This document shows, in pieces, positions 37,511 to 45,416 of a stretch of 64,000 bases of DNA. This DNA is from JAPPKS01 sp963667895 (lineage in GTDB: Bacteria > Poribacteria > WGA-4E > PCPOR2b). Position numbers and translations under genes: made by a program. Position 1 is the first letter of the stretch, and each line of letters begins with the position of its first letter. Where the stretch lies: NCBI GenBank assembly GCA_965223985.1, contig OZ245030.1:558001-622000 (forward strand). The letters are read 5' to 3'. The notes below the pieces were generated by a model that was not told where the DNA came from, ran no database searches, and saw only the letters and a program-made list of their open reading frames with translations.

Positions 37511-38716
37511 ATGCAGCGTATCTACTTAGACCACAATGCAACAACTCCAATCCATCCTGAAGTGCGAGAAGCGATGATACCCTACATGATGGAACACTTT
37601 GGGAACGGGTCAAGCATCCACGCTTATGGACGCGAAGCACGCAACGCAATCGATACCGCGCGTGAAGAAGTGGCAGATTTAATTGGCGCGAAAAGTCCAA
37701 GTGAAGTCGTTTTCACGAGTTGTGGTACGGAAGCGGATAATTACGCCATCAAAGGGATTGCCGCGCTCCAAAAAAGTCGTAGCGGCAATAACCATATTAT
37801 CACCTCCTCGGTTGAACATCACGCGGTGCTGCATACGTGTCAACACCTTGAAAAGTACGGGTTTGAAGTGACCTATTTACCAGTCGATCGGTATGGACGA
37901 GTTCGAATCGAAAATCTATCCGATGCAATTCGTGACACGACAATCCTGATTTCAATCATGCATGCTAACAATGAAAACGGAACAGTTGAACCGATTGAAG
38001 AGATTTGCCAAATCGCGCAAACGCATCGCATTCCCGTGCACACAGACGCAGTACAGTCGGTTGGCAAGCTGCCGGTCAATGTCCAGGAGTTAGGAGTAAA
38101 CCTGCTCACACTCTCGGCACACAAATTTTACGGTCCCAAAGGCATCGGTGCCCTGTATATTCGGCGCGGTACCCGTTTGGAGAACCTCCTTCACGGCGGA
38201 ACGCATGAGCGCAACCGCCGCGCAGGCTCAGAGAACGTCCCTGCGATTGTCGGTATGGGTGTAGCTGCGGCGTTGGCAAAGGAACATCGTGAATCCTATA
38301 GCCAACATCTCAACCGACTAACAGGCAAATTGCGTGCAGGGCTTCATGAACGCTTGGATAATGTCTACGAGAACAGCCATCCGGACTACTGTCTCCCGGG
38401 AACGCTGAATATTTCGTTTGAGTTCATCGAAGGGGAGAGCCTAATTTTGAGGTTGGATATGGAAGGCATCTGTGTTTCGACCGGTTCCGCCTGTACGTCT
38501 GGCTCGATGGAGCCTTCGCATGTGTTGGCGGCGCTGGGTGTTTCGCCGCGGGTGGCACAAGGCACGGTTCGGTTTTCTCTCGGCAAGGATAACACGCAGG
38601 ACGAAATTGAAGAAGTCATCGAAAAAGTGCCCGCGATTGTCGAGCAGATGCGTACCATATCTCCAGCCTATAAAAAGAGGGTGGAGCGTGATGCTAACCC
38701 ACGGAAGGTTCAATAA
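37511..38716 (+). CDS. nifS: Cysteine desulfurase (NifS/IscS family)
   Basis: 401 residues, class V aminotransferase fold. YLDHNATTPIHPEV is the N-terminal family start, SVEHHAVLHTCQ carries the PLP-stacking His, and LSAHKFYGPKGIGALYIRRG has the PLP Lys (SAHK). The catalytic Cys loop is STGSACTSGSMEPSHVL. It moves sulfur from cysteine to Fe-S scaffold or tRNA-thiolation partners. No scaffold gene (iscU/nifU) is next to it. It follows thrS by 130 bp on the same strand. The short Cys loop marks a group I (IscS/NifS-like) enzyme. Confidence 0.93.
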   Translation: MQRIYLDHNATTPIHPEVREAMIPYMMEHFGNGSSIHAYGREARNAIDTAREEVADLIGAKSPSEVVFTSCGTEADNYAIKGIAALQKSRSGNNHIITSSVEHHAVLHTCQHLEKYGFEVTYLPVDRYGRVRIENLSDAIRDTTILISIMHANNENGTVEPIEEICQIAQTHRIPVHTDAVQSVGKLPVNVQELGVNLLTLSAHKFYGPKGIGALYIRRGTRLENLLHGGTHERNRRAGSENVPAIVGMGVAAALAKEHRESYSQHLNRLTGKLRAGLHERLDNVYENSHPDYCLPGTLNISFEFIEGESLILRLDMEGICVSTGSACTSGSMEPSHVLAALGVSPRVAQGTVRFSLGKDNTQDEIEEVIEKVPAIVEQMRTISPAYKKRVERDANPRKVQ

Positions 38717-38762
38717 CTTGTAGGGGTGTGAAGATCAAATACAAGCATAGCCAATCTTTGAT

Positions 38763-39755
38763 ATGGCAAGTATCTACACCTATCTCGTTGAATTAGAGCA
38801 CCATAGTTCCCGATTAGATCGGTTTGTAGAGGAACAACATGTTGCAGCCCAGCCGAATCAGTTGTCTAGAACAGCTATACAGAAATTAATCCGCGAAGGT
38901 GCCGTGACAGTCAACGGCAAAGCTAGTAAACCTGGCTATAAACTGCGAGTTGGCGATCGAATCACCCTCATCCTTCCAGATGCTCTCCCACTGGAAATCA
39001 TCCAACCCGAACACCTCCCGATCGATATTCTGTATGAAGATTGCAGCCTCATCGTTGTGAACAAACCTGCGGACAAGCTTGTTCACCCTGCTGGCGGTGT
39101 TAATTCGGGAACGCTTGTCAATGCCTTTCTAGCGCACTGTGGAAATCTGGCTGGAATTGGCGGTGTGCAGCGACCCGGTATTGTACATCGACTCGATAAG
39201 GATACATCAGGCGTGCTCGTTGCCGCGAAGACGGATGATGCACATCGTCATCTTTCGGCTCAATTTGAAGCCCATGCCACCACGCGCGAGTATGTCGCTG
39301 TGACCTGCGGTGTTCCCAAATCAGAAGCCGGGACAATCGACGCCTCAATCCGACGAAGTCGCAGAGATAGACGAAAAATGACCGTAACAGAAGTTGGAGG
39401 TCGTCATGCAGTCACCCACTATCGTGTCCTGGAAGTTTATGACCGGTTCGCTCTACTTCGGTTGAATTTGGAAACCGGGCGTCTTCACCAAATTCGCGTT
39501 CATCTCAGTCACATCGGTCATCCAGTTGCAGGAGATGCCGTCTATGGGGGTGGGCGACATCAGGCATTGCGCAACGCCCATTCTGCATCGCTAGCGCAAG
39601 CATTTGCGAAGCTCAATCGCCAAGCGTTACACGCACAAACACTTGGATTCGATCATCCTAAAACGGGCGAAAGATTGGCGTTTTCGGCGCCGATTCCTAT
39701 GGATATGCAGCGGGTTGTTACTCTACTCAGGAGTGGAAATACGGAGGGAAGATAA
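38763..39755 (+). CDS. rluD: RluD-family pseudouridine synthase with S4 domain
   Basis: 330 residues. The S4-like RNA-binding domain is at about 15-75 (QLSRTAIQKLIREGAVTVNG), then the catalytic domain has GIVHRLDKDTSGVLVAAKT with the catalytic Asp in RLDKDTSG. GRLHQIRVHLSHIGHPVAGD and FDHPKTGERLAF are the conserved C-terminal blocks. RluD makes pseudouridines in helix 69 of 23S rRNA; other members act on tRNA or other rRNA sites. The exact target is inferred from the S4 domain and length. Confidence 0.88.
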   Translation: MASIYTYLVELEHHSSRLDRFVEEQHVAAQPNQLSRTAIQKLIREGAVTVNGKASKPGYKLRVGDRITLILPDALPLEIIQPEHLPIDILYEDCSLIVVNKPADKLVHPAGGVNSGTLVNAFLAHCGNLAGIGGVQRPGIVHRLDKDTSGVLVAAKTDDAHRHLSAQFEAHATTREYVAVTCGVPKSEAGTIDASIRRSRRDRRKMTVTEVGGRHAVTHYRVLEVYDRFALLRLNLETGRLHQIRVHLSHIGHPVAGDAVYGGGRHQALRNAHSASLAQAFAKLNRQALHAQTLGFDHPKTGERLAFSAPIPMDMQRVVTLLRSGNTEGR

Positions 39756-40120
39756 AGCGTGATGTATCTTCTTGTTTTCCGCTTGACGACGTTGTGGGAA
39801 TGAGGTATCATTTTCTGTCTGAATTTTCGATAAGATTCCTCATTTAACAAAACAAATTGGAGACTCTCCCGCGAGAGCTAGGGATGCAGTTGTGAACTTG
39901 CGAAACTCTAATCGCTGCGATTTCGTTCAGAAAGAGAGGATTAAATTACAGTTCTGTCGAAATTCCCAGTACCTCAACAATCTAAAATAAAGATTGACTC
40001 GCTCGTTGTGCGGGTCATCGAAAAGAGACAAACGCAACATCAACACAAAATAATATGCGAAAACTCATTCCTTCAGGTAGTGGCTAAATAGACAACGCCT
40101 TTGTTATCCAAGAGAATTGA
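39756..40120. other. Intergenic region upstream of the sigma-54 activator
   Basis: 365 bp with no supported gene. It should hold the promoter of the downstream regulator. A short hairpin CTCTC/GAGAG is at 39864-39878, and AT-rich sequence follows. No GG-N10-GC sigma-54 promoter was recognised. Confidence 0.4.
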
Positions 40121-41557
40121 GTGAGAACAATGAACGACCAGACAGATGCCCTCGTTGTTGATTCTGACCGGCGACAACGTGACACGATTTGTCACGCGCT
40201 TGAAGGCGAAGGCTTGCATGTACTTGTTACCGACAATCAATATGCAGCGTTAGATCGCATTGAGCGTCTAGAAATTGATGTTCTAATTGCTCCGCTTAAA
40301 GCAGACCGAATCGACGGTCTAAAGCTCCTTGAAGCCGCTTATGACAGAAATCCAGATGTCGGCGTCATTTTCACAACGGCAGCGAATGTATTGGAAACAG
40401 ATACTGGCATCAGAGCAACGCTTCACCACAAATCAAGCTTTTTTCTACCGAAACCACTCAGCCCCGTTCACCTAAAAGCATTTCTCCACAAGATACTAGA
40501 AACTCGCCGCCTTACCCTGGAGAATCGTCGATTACAGTCCCAGATTGATAACAAGGTGGGGCCCCTCCAATTAACAGGGCACTCGCCGAGGATGCAGGAG
40601 ATTCGGCAGATTATCTCGCAAGTTGCTCCGACAAAAGCTACGGTCATGATCCGCGGTGAACGCGGCACTGGAAAGGAGCTGGTTGCACGTGCTATCCATC
40701 ATCGTAGTCTGCGACCGGGTCAACTCGTTGTCTTTAATTGCGCCGCCCTGATCGAAAGCCTCGCTGAATCGGAGCTTTTTGGGCATGAACGGGGCGCATT
40801 TACAGGAGCTCATCGGCTTCGCAAAGGGCGATTTGAGACAGCGCACGGTGGCACCCTATTCCTTGACGAAGTCGGCAAGTTAAGCCTATCGAATCAATCG
40901 AGGCTGCTCCGTGTACTTGAAGAGAGCACGTTTGAGAGGGTTGGTGGCAATGAACCGGTTCAAGTCGATGTTCGCATCATCTGTGCAACGAACCGCGATC
41001 TTGAGGAAGCAGTAGAGGGTGGAAATTATCTGGCGGATCTCTATGATCGGTTAAACGTGATTCAGATTACCTTGCCCCCGCTTCGTGAACGGAAAGAGGA
41101 CATTCCAATATTAGTCAAGGTCTTTATTGAGGAGTTTAGTAGAGAAAATCGAAAGGCAGTTAAGAACATAACCCCCCGTGCCCTGCGAACCCTAATGAAG
41201 CATGACTGGCCCGGAAATGTCCGCGAGTTGAGAAACTGCCTTGAAGGCATGGTCGTGATGTCAAATCGATCGGAGCTAAATATCGAAGATCTCCCCGAAC
41301 ATACATTAAAGGTGGCCAGTGCGAACCCGCCGTTTATTTTTTCAGCACCAACCGCTCCTGATGCAACGCAAAGCGAACTTTCCGCATCTCATCTGGATCT
41401 TGAGGTTGGGCTTTCTTTGGCGGAGATTGAGAAGGAATCAATTCGAGCGACACTCAAGCATGTTGAAAACAACAAAGCCAAAGCAGCTAAGATTTTAGGC
41501 GTTTCAAAGCGAACTATATTTAGAAAAATTAAGGAATATGACTTGATCGATGACTAA
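40121..41557 (+). CDS. Sigma-54-dependent activator with degenerate receiver domain
   Basis: 478 residues in NtrC layout. The receiver domain (1-125) has the second acidic-pocket Asp (VVDSD) and the conserved Lys (LPKPLSP), but the phosphorylated Asp is replaced by Pro58 (VLIAPLKADRIDG). The AAA+ domain has Walker A GERGTGKE (about 177) and an intact ERGAFTGA loop that contacts sigma-54, and LFLDEVGKLS as Walker B. A Fis-type HTH (NNKAKAAKILGVSKRTIFRK) ends the protein. It should activate sigma-54 promoters but not by normal phosphorylation. GTG 40121 or ATG 40130 are both possible. It overlaps the next gene by 8 bp. Confidence 0.9.
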   Translation: MRTMNDQTDALVVDSDRRQRDTICHALEGEGLHVLVTDNQYAALDRIERLEIDVLIAPLKADRIDGLKLLEAAYDRNPDVGVIFTTAANVLETDTGIRATLHHKSSFFLPKPLSPVHLKAFLHKILETRRLTLENRRLQSQIDNKVGPLQLTGHSPRMQEIRQIISQVAPTKATVMIRGERGTGKELVARAIHHRSLRPGQLVVFNCAALIESLAESELFGHERGAFTGAHRLRKGRFETAHGGTLFLDEVGKLSLSNQSRLLRVLEESTFERVGGNEPVQVDVRIICATNRDLEEAVEGGNYLADLYDRLNVIQITLPPLRERKEDIPILVKVFIEEFSRENRKAVKNITPRALRTLMKHDWPGNVRELRNCLEGMVVMSNRSELNIEDLPEHTLKVASANPPFIFSAPTAPDATQSELSASHLDLEVGLSLAEIEKESIRATLKHVENNKAKAAKILGVSKRTIFRKIKEYDLIDD

Positions 41558-42320
41558 CCAATATGGTTCATGCGTTTATCGCATCCCATTACCACAATAT
41601 TTCAGTTTTTGGAGAAACGTGAAACTGATATTAATGGCATCATTGCCGCTATTCCTACTTGTCTCAAGTGGATTTTCCCAGGGCGTCACTCTGGGTGAAA
41701 ACCAGACGAGTTTTTTCGATTTGATAATTACGGTTGTCTCGATAATTATCCCAGCGCTACTTGTGGCGGGGGTTGTTCTTGGCATCTACGCTTGGCTCCG
41801 GCGAAATAGAATGAACTTGCCTCGTCTCTTGCGCGATGATGAATCGACAGACCATAGTGAAATGTTGCACGACAGGATCCCCCTATTGACGCCTAGGACG
41901 AATGCCAATCGGTCGGAAGACAAAGGTACGGAACAGCTTATTCCCTTAGAACCCGAGACTGACACACTTACGCTTGAGAGCACCGCGTTGAAGGAGTTGG
42001 AACAAACTTTACGGCTGCGTGAAGATGGTCACATCCCTCAATATTACGAATCCATTGCCATGACCACGAAGCGCTATATCAGCGAAAAGCACCAAATCAA
42101 AATCGTAGACACCGGTAAAATCTTAGAACGTCTGCCTCACGATTTGACCGATAGTGTTGCGGATCACGTCGGCGAAATTCTCCGCACATGTGATATGATT
42201 CAATTTTCTCGCCATCGTCCTTCTCGATCAGAACTGAATAGGATATATCACACGGCAAAGGAATTTTTCGAAAGCCAGATCGCCGCATCACCTACCAAAG
42301 GTGGAACTCGTGACGATTAA
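41550..42320 (+). CDS. Membrane protein coupled to the sigma-54 activator
   Basis: 256 residues. There are two hydrophobic segments: residues 28-44, possibly a signal peptide, and 58-85 (LIITVVSIIIPALLVAGVVLGIYAWL). A soluble C-terminal domain of about 110 residues follows, with ALKELEQTLRLREDGHIPQY and YESIAMTTKRYISEKHQI. This part resembles the C-terminal region of DUF4381/BatD-like membrane proteins, where a Y-x-x-I/L pattern and helices are conserved. The start codon lies inside the regulator gene (ATGAxxTAA overlap), so translation is coupled. It may sense or modify the signal for the receiver-defective activator; that is inference. Confidence 0.7.
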   Translation: MTNQYGSCVYRIPLPQYFSFWRNVKLILMASLPLFLLVSSGFSQGVTLGENQTSFFDLIITVVSIIIPALLVAGVVLGIYAWLRRNRMNLPRLLRDDESTDHSEMLHDRIPLLTPRTNANRSEDKGTEQLIPLEPETDTLTLESTALKELEQTLRLREDGHIPQYYESIAMTTKRYISEKHQIKIVDTGKILERLPHDLTDSVADHVGEILRTCDMIQFSRHRPSRSELNRIYHTAKEFFESQIAASPTKGGTRDD

Positions 42321-42399
42321 CCTTTGGCGTCTGCTTAGAACAAAGTTGCGCAATCAATAAAGAGGCAAACCCTTATTCACCAGGCAGCACGCTTTCCCA

Positions 42400-43656
42400 C
42401 TACCCCATAACCGGAAGAATCGAACCACCGTTCGGCATCACGATTATATCGGCTCCCTGCCCCACTTCATCAAACGCGGCTTGCATAGCTTCACGCAGAT
42501 CAGAAAAGGGGACCAAACCACAATCTCGTACTGAATCGGGCGAGATAGCTGAGACCAGATAAACCGTAGTTCGCCGCAACACGGCGGCAATAGCAGCTGC
42601 TTTGTGACCGCCTATCACAAATTCTTGCTGGATTCTGCCTAAAACATCTTCGGGAGAGTTGGCACTCGTCATCCATGCCTCGAAGGTCTGGTTGCCGAAG
42701 CCCTCGCTGCACTCGGCTGACAAAATGATGAGTCCTCCATCGCGGACGGAGTATTGTGCATTGTCCAACGCCTTCTGTGCTTGATACAAGTTTACATCAC
42801 TAGGATATCCCCCCGCGCCTACCAGAACGATGTCCGCCTGCTTAGGAATTGTAACCGTGCTGCGTTGCGCTGCTATCTCACACCCTCGTCGATGAGCGAC
42901 GATTACATCGCCCGCGACAGCGCCGATGATGCAATGGTGACCGTCCAACACTACGTTAAGAATAAAGTCGACACCGACCATGGCAACCCCTTCCTCAATG
43001 TCACCGCGGACCGGATTGCCTTCCAATCGACCGGCACTCGCCTCAGAACGTACCATCATGGCGTGATTGGCGGTAATCGTTGCTTCCGAAGCGCATCCGG
43101 GGAGAATCGCCTTCGCACCGCCAGAGTAGCCCACGAAGTAATGTAGCTCAACGTTACCTAAGCAGATGCGTACATCAGATTCAACAACGGGGCGAAGAAT
43201 CTCGACTGGTGTGCCGGCAGCAGTTACGCCCAATCGGACGATGTCCCTGAGGTCGTGATTGATTACCGCCACACGGCGATATACATCTGGACCAACTGTA
43301 GCCTCCAGTTCCGACTCCGCCATTGGTCGATGCAACCCTAGTGCGATAACGACAGTCACATCCGCGTCGGAGATCCCGCTTGCCGCTAGTTCGTCAAGGA
43401 TAAGCGGCAGCAGCCGCTCAGACGGACAGGGACGGGTGAGGTCGCTGGTCACAATCACTATCTTTTGCCCCGGTCGAACCAAGTCGCGCAGGCGCGGAGA
43501 ACATACAGGCTTCTCCAATGCTTCGCGTAGGAGTACATCCTCGTCGACCACTTCTCCATTCGCTTGTGGTGTATAGACACCGAGAATATTCTCGGTCGGT
43601 GCATCAACGCTCACCGCTGAACGCCCGAACGGTAATTCTAGTGTTGTCACATCCAT
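42400..43656 (-). CDS. larA: Nickel-dependent lactate racemase LarA family
   Basis: 418 residues. Residues known to matter in Lactobacillus LarA are recognisable: Asp and Arg in SDLTRPCPS, His in ALGLHRPM, His in GNVELHYFVGYSGGAKAILPG (with the Lys that carries the pincer cofactor in GGAKA), and His in TANHAMMV. LarA interconverts D- and L-lactate or other 2-hydroxyacids using a nickel-pincer nucleotide built by LarB, LarC and LarE. Those genes are not in the window. Substrates of divergent members vary, so a 2-hydroxyacid racemase or epimerase role is the safe reading. Confidence 0.85.
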   Translation of the reverse strand: MDVTTLELPFGRSAVSVDAPTENILGVYTPQANGEVVDEDVLLREALEKPVCSPRLRDLVRPGQKIVIVTSDLTRPCPSERLLPLILDELAASGISDADVTVVIALGLHRPMAESELEATVGPDVYRRVAVINHDLRDIVRLGVTAAGTPVEILRPVVESDVRICLGNVELHYFVGYSGGAKAILPGCASEATITANHAMMVRSEASAGRLEGNPVRGDIEEGVAMVGVDFILNVVLDGHHCIIGAVAGDVIVAHRRGCEIAAQRSTVTIPKQADIVLVGAGGYPSDVNLYQAQKALDNAQYSVRDGGLIILSAECSEGFGNQTFEAWMTSANSPEDVLGRIQQEFVIGGHKAAAIAAVLRRTTVYLVSAISPDSVRDCGLVPFSDLREAMQAAFDEVGQGADIIVMPNGGSILPVMG

Positions 43657-43836
43657 ATTCAGAACAGTTCCTATCCCAATCTCGAATCTGGGTGAATCGC
43701 TTTTTCAGCACATCCAATATCTGATTCAATCAACGTAATTTTTTCGCTTTGGGCGATTCTCTTATAACATCTTACAAATGTCTGCCTGACTCACACTTGA
43801 TTCCCATCCAGTTTTATTCGGCGCTTCCCAGATTGG

Positions 43837-44298
43837 CTACAACCTTCGCAGGAATGCAGACAAAAAAATAACGATTAGCCCCAATATTAACGTCAGGTTA
43901 ATCCACGGCGAAGGGCGTTTTTGGAAGAGGTCAAAAACTGGGTACGGAAACGTGAGAACAATGCCGAGCGTAAAGATAAGAAAAACGATGAAGAGCTTGA
44001 TGCCTAAGACGAGAATATAATAGGAAAAGTCAGGGGATACCCCCGACACAGTTGTTGCGTTTGCGGATCTTAGGAATGAGACAAAGTTGTAAATCCCTGA
44101 TACCAAGATGGTTCCCAAAGCGATCCAGACGACAACTCTGAATCGGCGCAACGCTGCTTCGATGAGTTTTGGTTGGTGACTACCGGGGAGGCTACGGGAA
44201 GCAGGAATAAGAATGACACGAAGGAAGAAGAAGCCGCCAATCATCAGGACGACAGATGCGATGTGCAGCCACTGTATCAGTGCGGGTACAAATGTCAT
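43837..44298 (-). CDS. CopD-like four-pass membrane protein
   Basis: 153 residues with four hydrophobic segments (about 8-28, 52-72, 88-110, 128-148). An early His sits in the first helix (ALIQWLHIASVVLMIGGFFF). The pattern W-x-H-x-x-x-V-x-x-x-G-G-x-F fits the CopD / DUF2269-like family of copper-resistance or heme-related membrane proteins. The function is unproven. It is a single gene with about 180-230 bp gaps on both sides. Confidence 0.65.
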   Translation of the reverse strand: MTFVPALIQWLHIASVVLMIGGFFFLRVILIPASRSLPGSHQPKLIEAALRRFRVVVWIALGTILVSGIYNFVSFLRSANATTVSGVSPDFSYYILVLGIKLFIVFLIFTLGIVLTFPYPVFDLFQKRPSPWINLTLILGLIVIFLSAFLRRL

Positions 44299-44533
44299 GT
44301 TGACGCGAAGTGTGATACGGAAAACGCTGGAATGGACATTAAGCGTAGGATATCAGGATGACCCAATAGCCGTGTGAGGTAGAATTCGGTGTATGAGACA
44401 AACCAACTCTCTTGATCTCATCGCATTGCGGCACTTCCGTGCTTCTGCGAACTTGGATCCCATCAATTATGCGCTTCGCGGTTCATCCGCTTACAATTTC
44501 TTGAACTATGACTGTACGCCCGGATCGAGGTAA

Positions 44534-44773
44534 CTACGCAACGATATCGCCGCCAATCCGCTCGAAGCACGTTCGAGAACGACCACAGCCTTCCGGTGAA
44601 ACAAATTTATCGTCTGGACCAACCGCTGTCATTGTGCAGTTACACCAATAGTGCGAGTAGGGGTTGGTTTCGACAAGATTCTGTAAACTCCCACCGGCGA
44701 TATAAAGCGCCTTTGTGCGTAAATTTCGACATATCGCTCGATTCAAGAGGGACAAACTTTTTACTTCTTCCAT
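44534..44773 (-). CDS. Small cysteine-rich protein in molybdenum hydroxylase operon
   Basis: 79 residues, unrecognised family. The C-terminal half is striking: YWCNCTMTAVGPDDK and SPEGCGRSRTCFERIGG, with four cysteines arranged as C-x-C and C-x5-C. They could bind a metal or an Fe-S cluster. AGGAGA is 6 bases before the ATG. It begins 17 bp after the end of the broken FAD-subunit gene and is on the same strand, so it belongs to that operon. It may be a maturation or electron-transfer partner of the hydroxylase; this is inference. Confidence 0.65.
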   Translation of the reverse strand: MEEVKSLSLLNRAICRNLRTKALYIAGGSLQNLVETNPYSHYWCNCTMTAVGPDDKFVSPEGCGRSRTCFERIGGDIVA

Positions 44774-44789
44774 GTCTGTTCTCCTTACA

Positions 44790-45337
44790 CTAAGATGCTT
44801 TCCTTGCTGCTCGGCTGACGAGATTTTGGGCTAATGTCACCTTATAACCGTTGTCATTCATTGGTTCTGCGTTCTTGACGGCTTCTTTTCCTGCATGTTT
44901 TGCAAGAGTTTCGGTGATGCGCTTGCCGTTGAGCGCAGCTTCAGCCGGCTTAGATCGCCAGGGGATTGGGGCAACTCCGCCGAGCACGATGCTTGCCCTG
45001 CGGCAAGTTGCACCATCCATCTCGAAGGCAGCGGTGACGCGACCGAGGCTGAGGCTTCTGCCAGGGCGGTGTAATGCTTTTGAACTGTTGGGTGTGCAGC
45101 AATCTCTCCCAGTGTCGTCAATGCGCCAATTGTCAATCCCGACGCATCTGCTTTGATCTCATCCAGACCGGGGATAGTTTTGAGGTTGACCACCTTCGCA
45201 GGGGTTTCAATGTACTCCTTGAGCTCACCGAGAAGATCCGTTCCTCCCGCGATAACCATCGTTTCGCCCCATTCGCCGCTCAATAGAGAGGAGGCTTGTT
45301 CGGCGTTTGTTGCATTCACGTAAGCAAATTTTTCCAT
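44790..45337 (-). pseudogene. FAD subunit of molybdenum hydroxylase, internally deleted and frameshifted
   Basis: The N-terminal 90 residues are a normal FAD-binding start (FAYVNATNAEQASSLLSG, VIAGGTDLLGELKEYIETP, TIGALTTLGEIAAHP, ALAEASASVA). Then the reading frame jumps: the C-terminal part in another frame (VTAAFEMDGATCRRASIVLG, PIPWRSKPAEAALNG) is the end of the same subunit. The section that should lie between (about 110-130 residues, including the usual Cys block) is missing at about 45030-45040, so the original frame runs on to 44858 as nonsense. The gene cannot make a full subunit. A deletion in the organism or an assembly collapse would look the same. Confidence 0.85.
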
Positions 45338-45416
45338 ATTTCCATCTCCTCATTTCTTTCCACGTGACAATTGGAAGGTTTCACGTATGGGGATAGATTT
45401 ATCCGAATTCTAGTTC

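Noticed and set aside
40121..42320. Phage-shock (PspF-like) interpretation of the sigma-54 activator
   Set aside because: PspF lacks a receiver domain and its partners are different; no psp genes are here.
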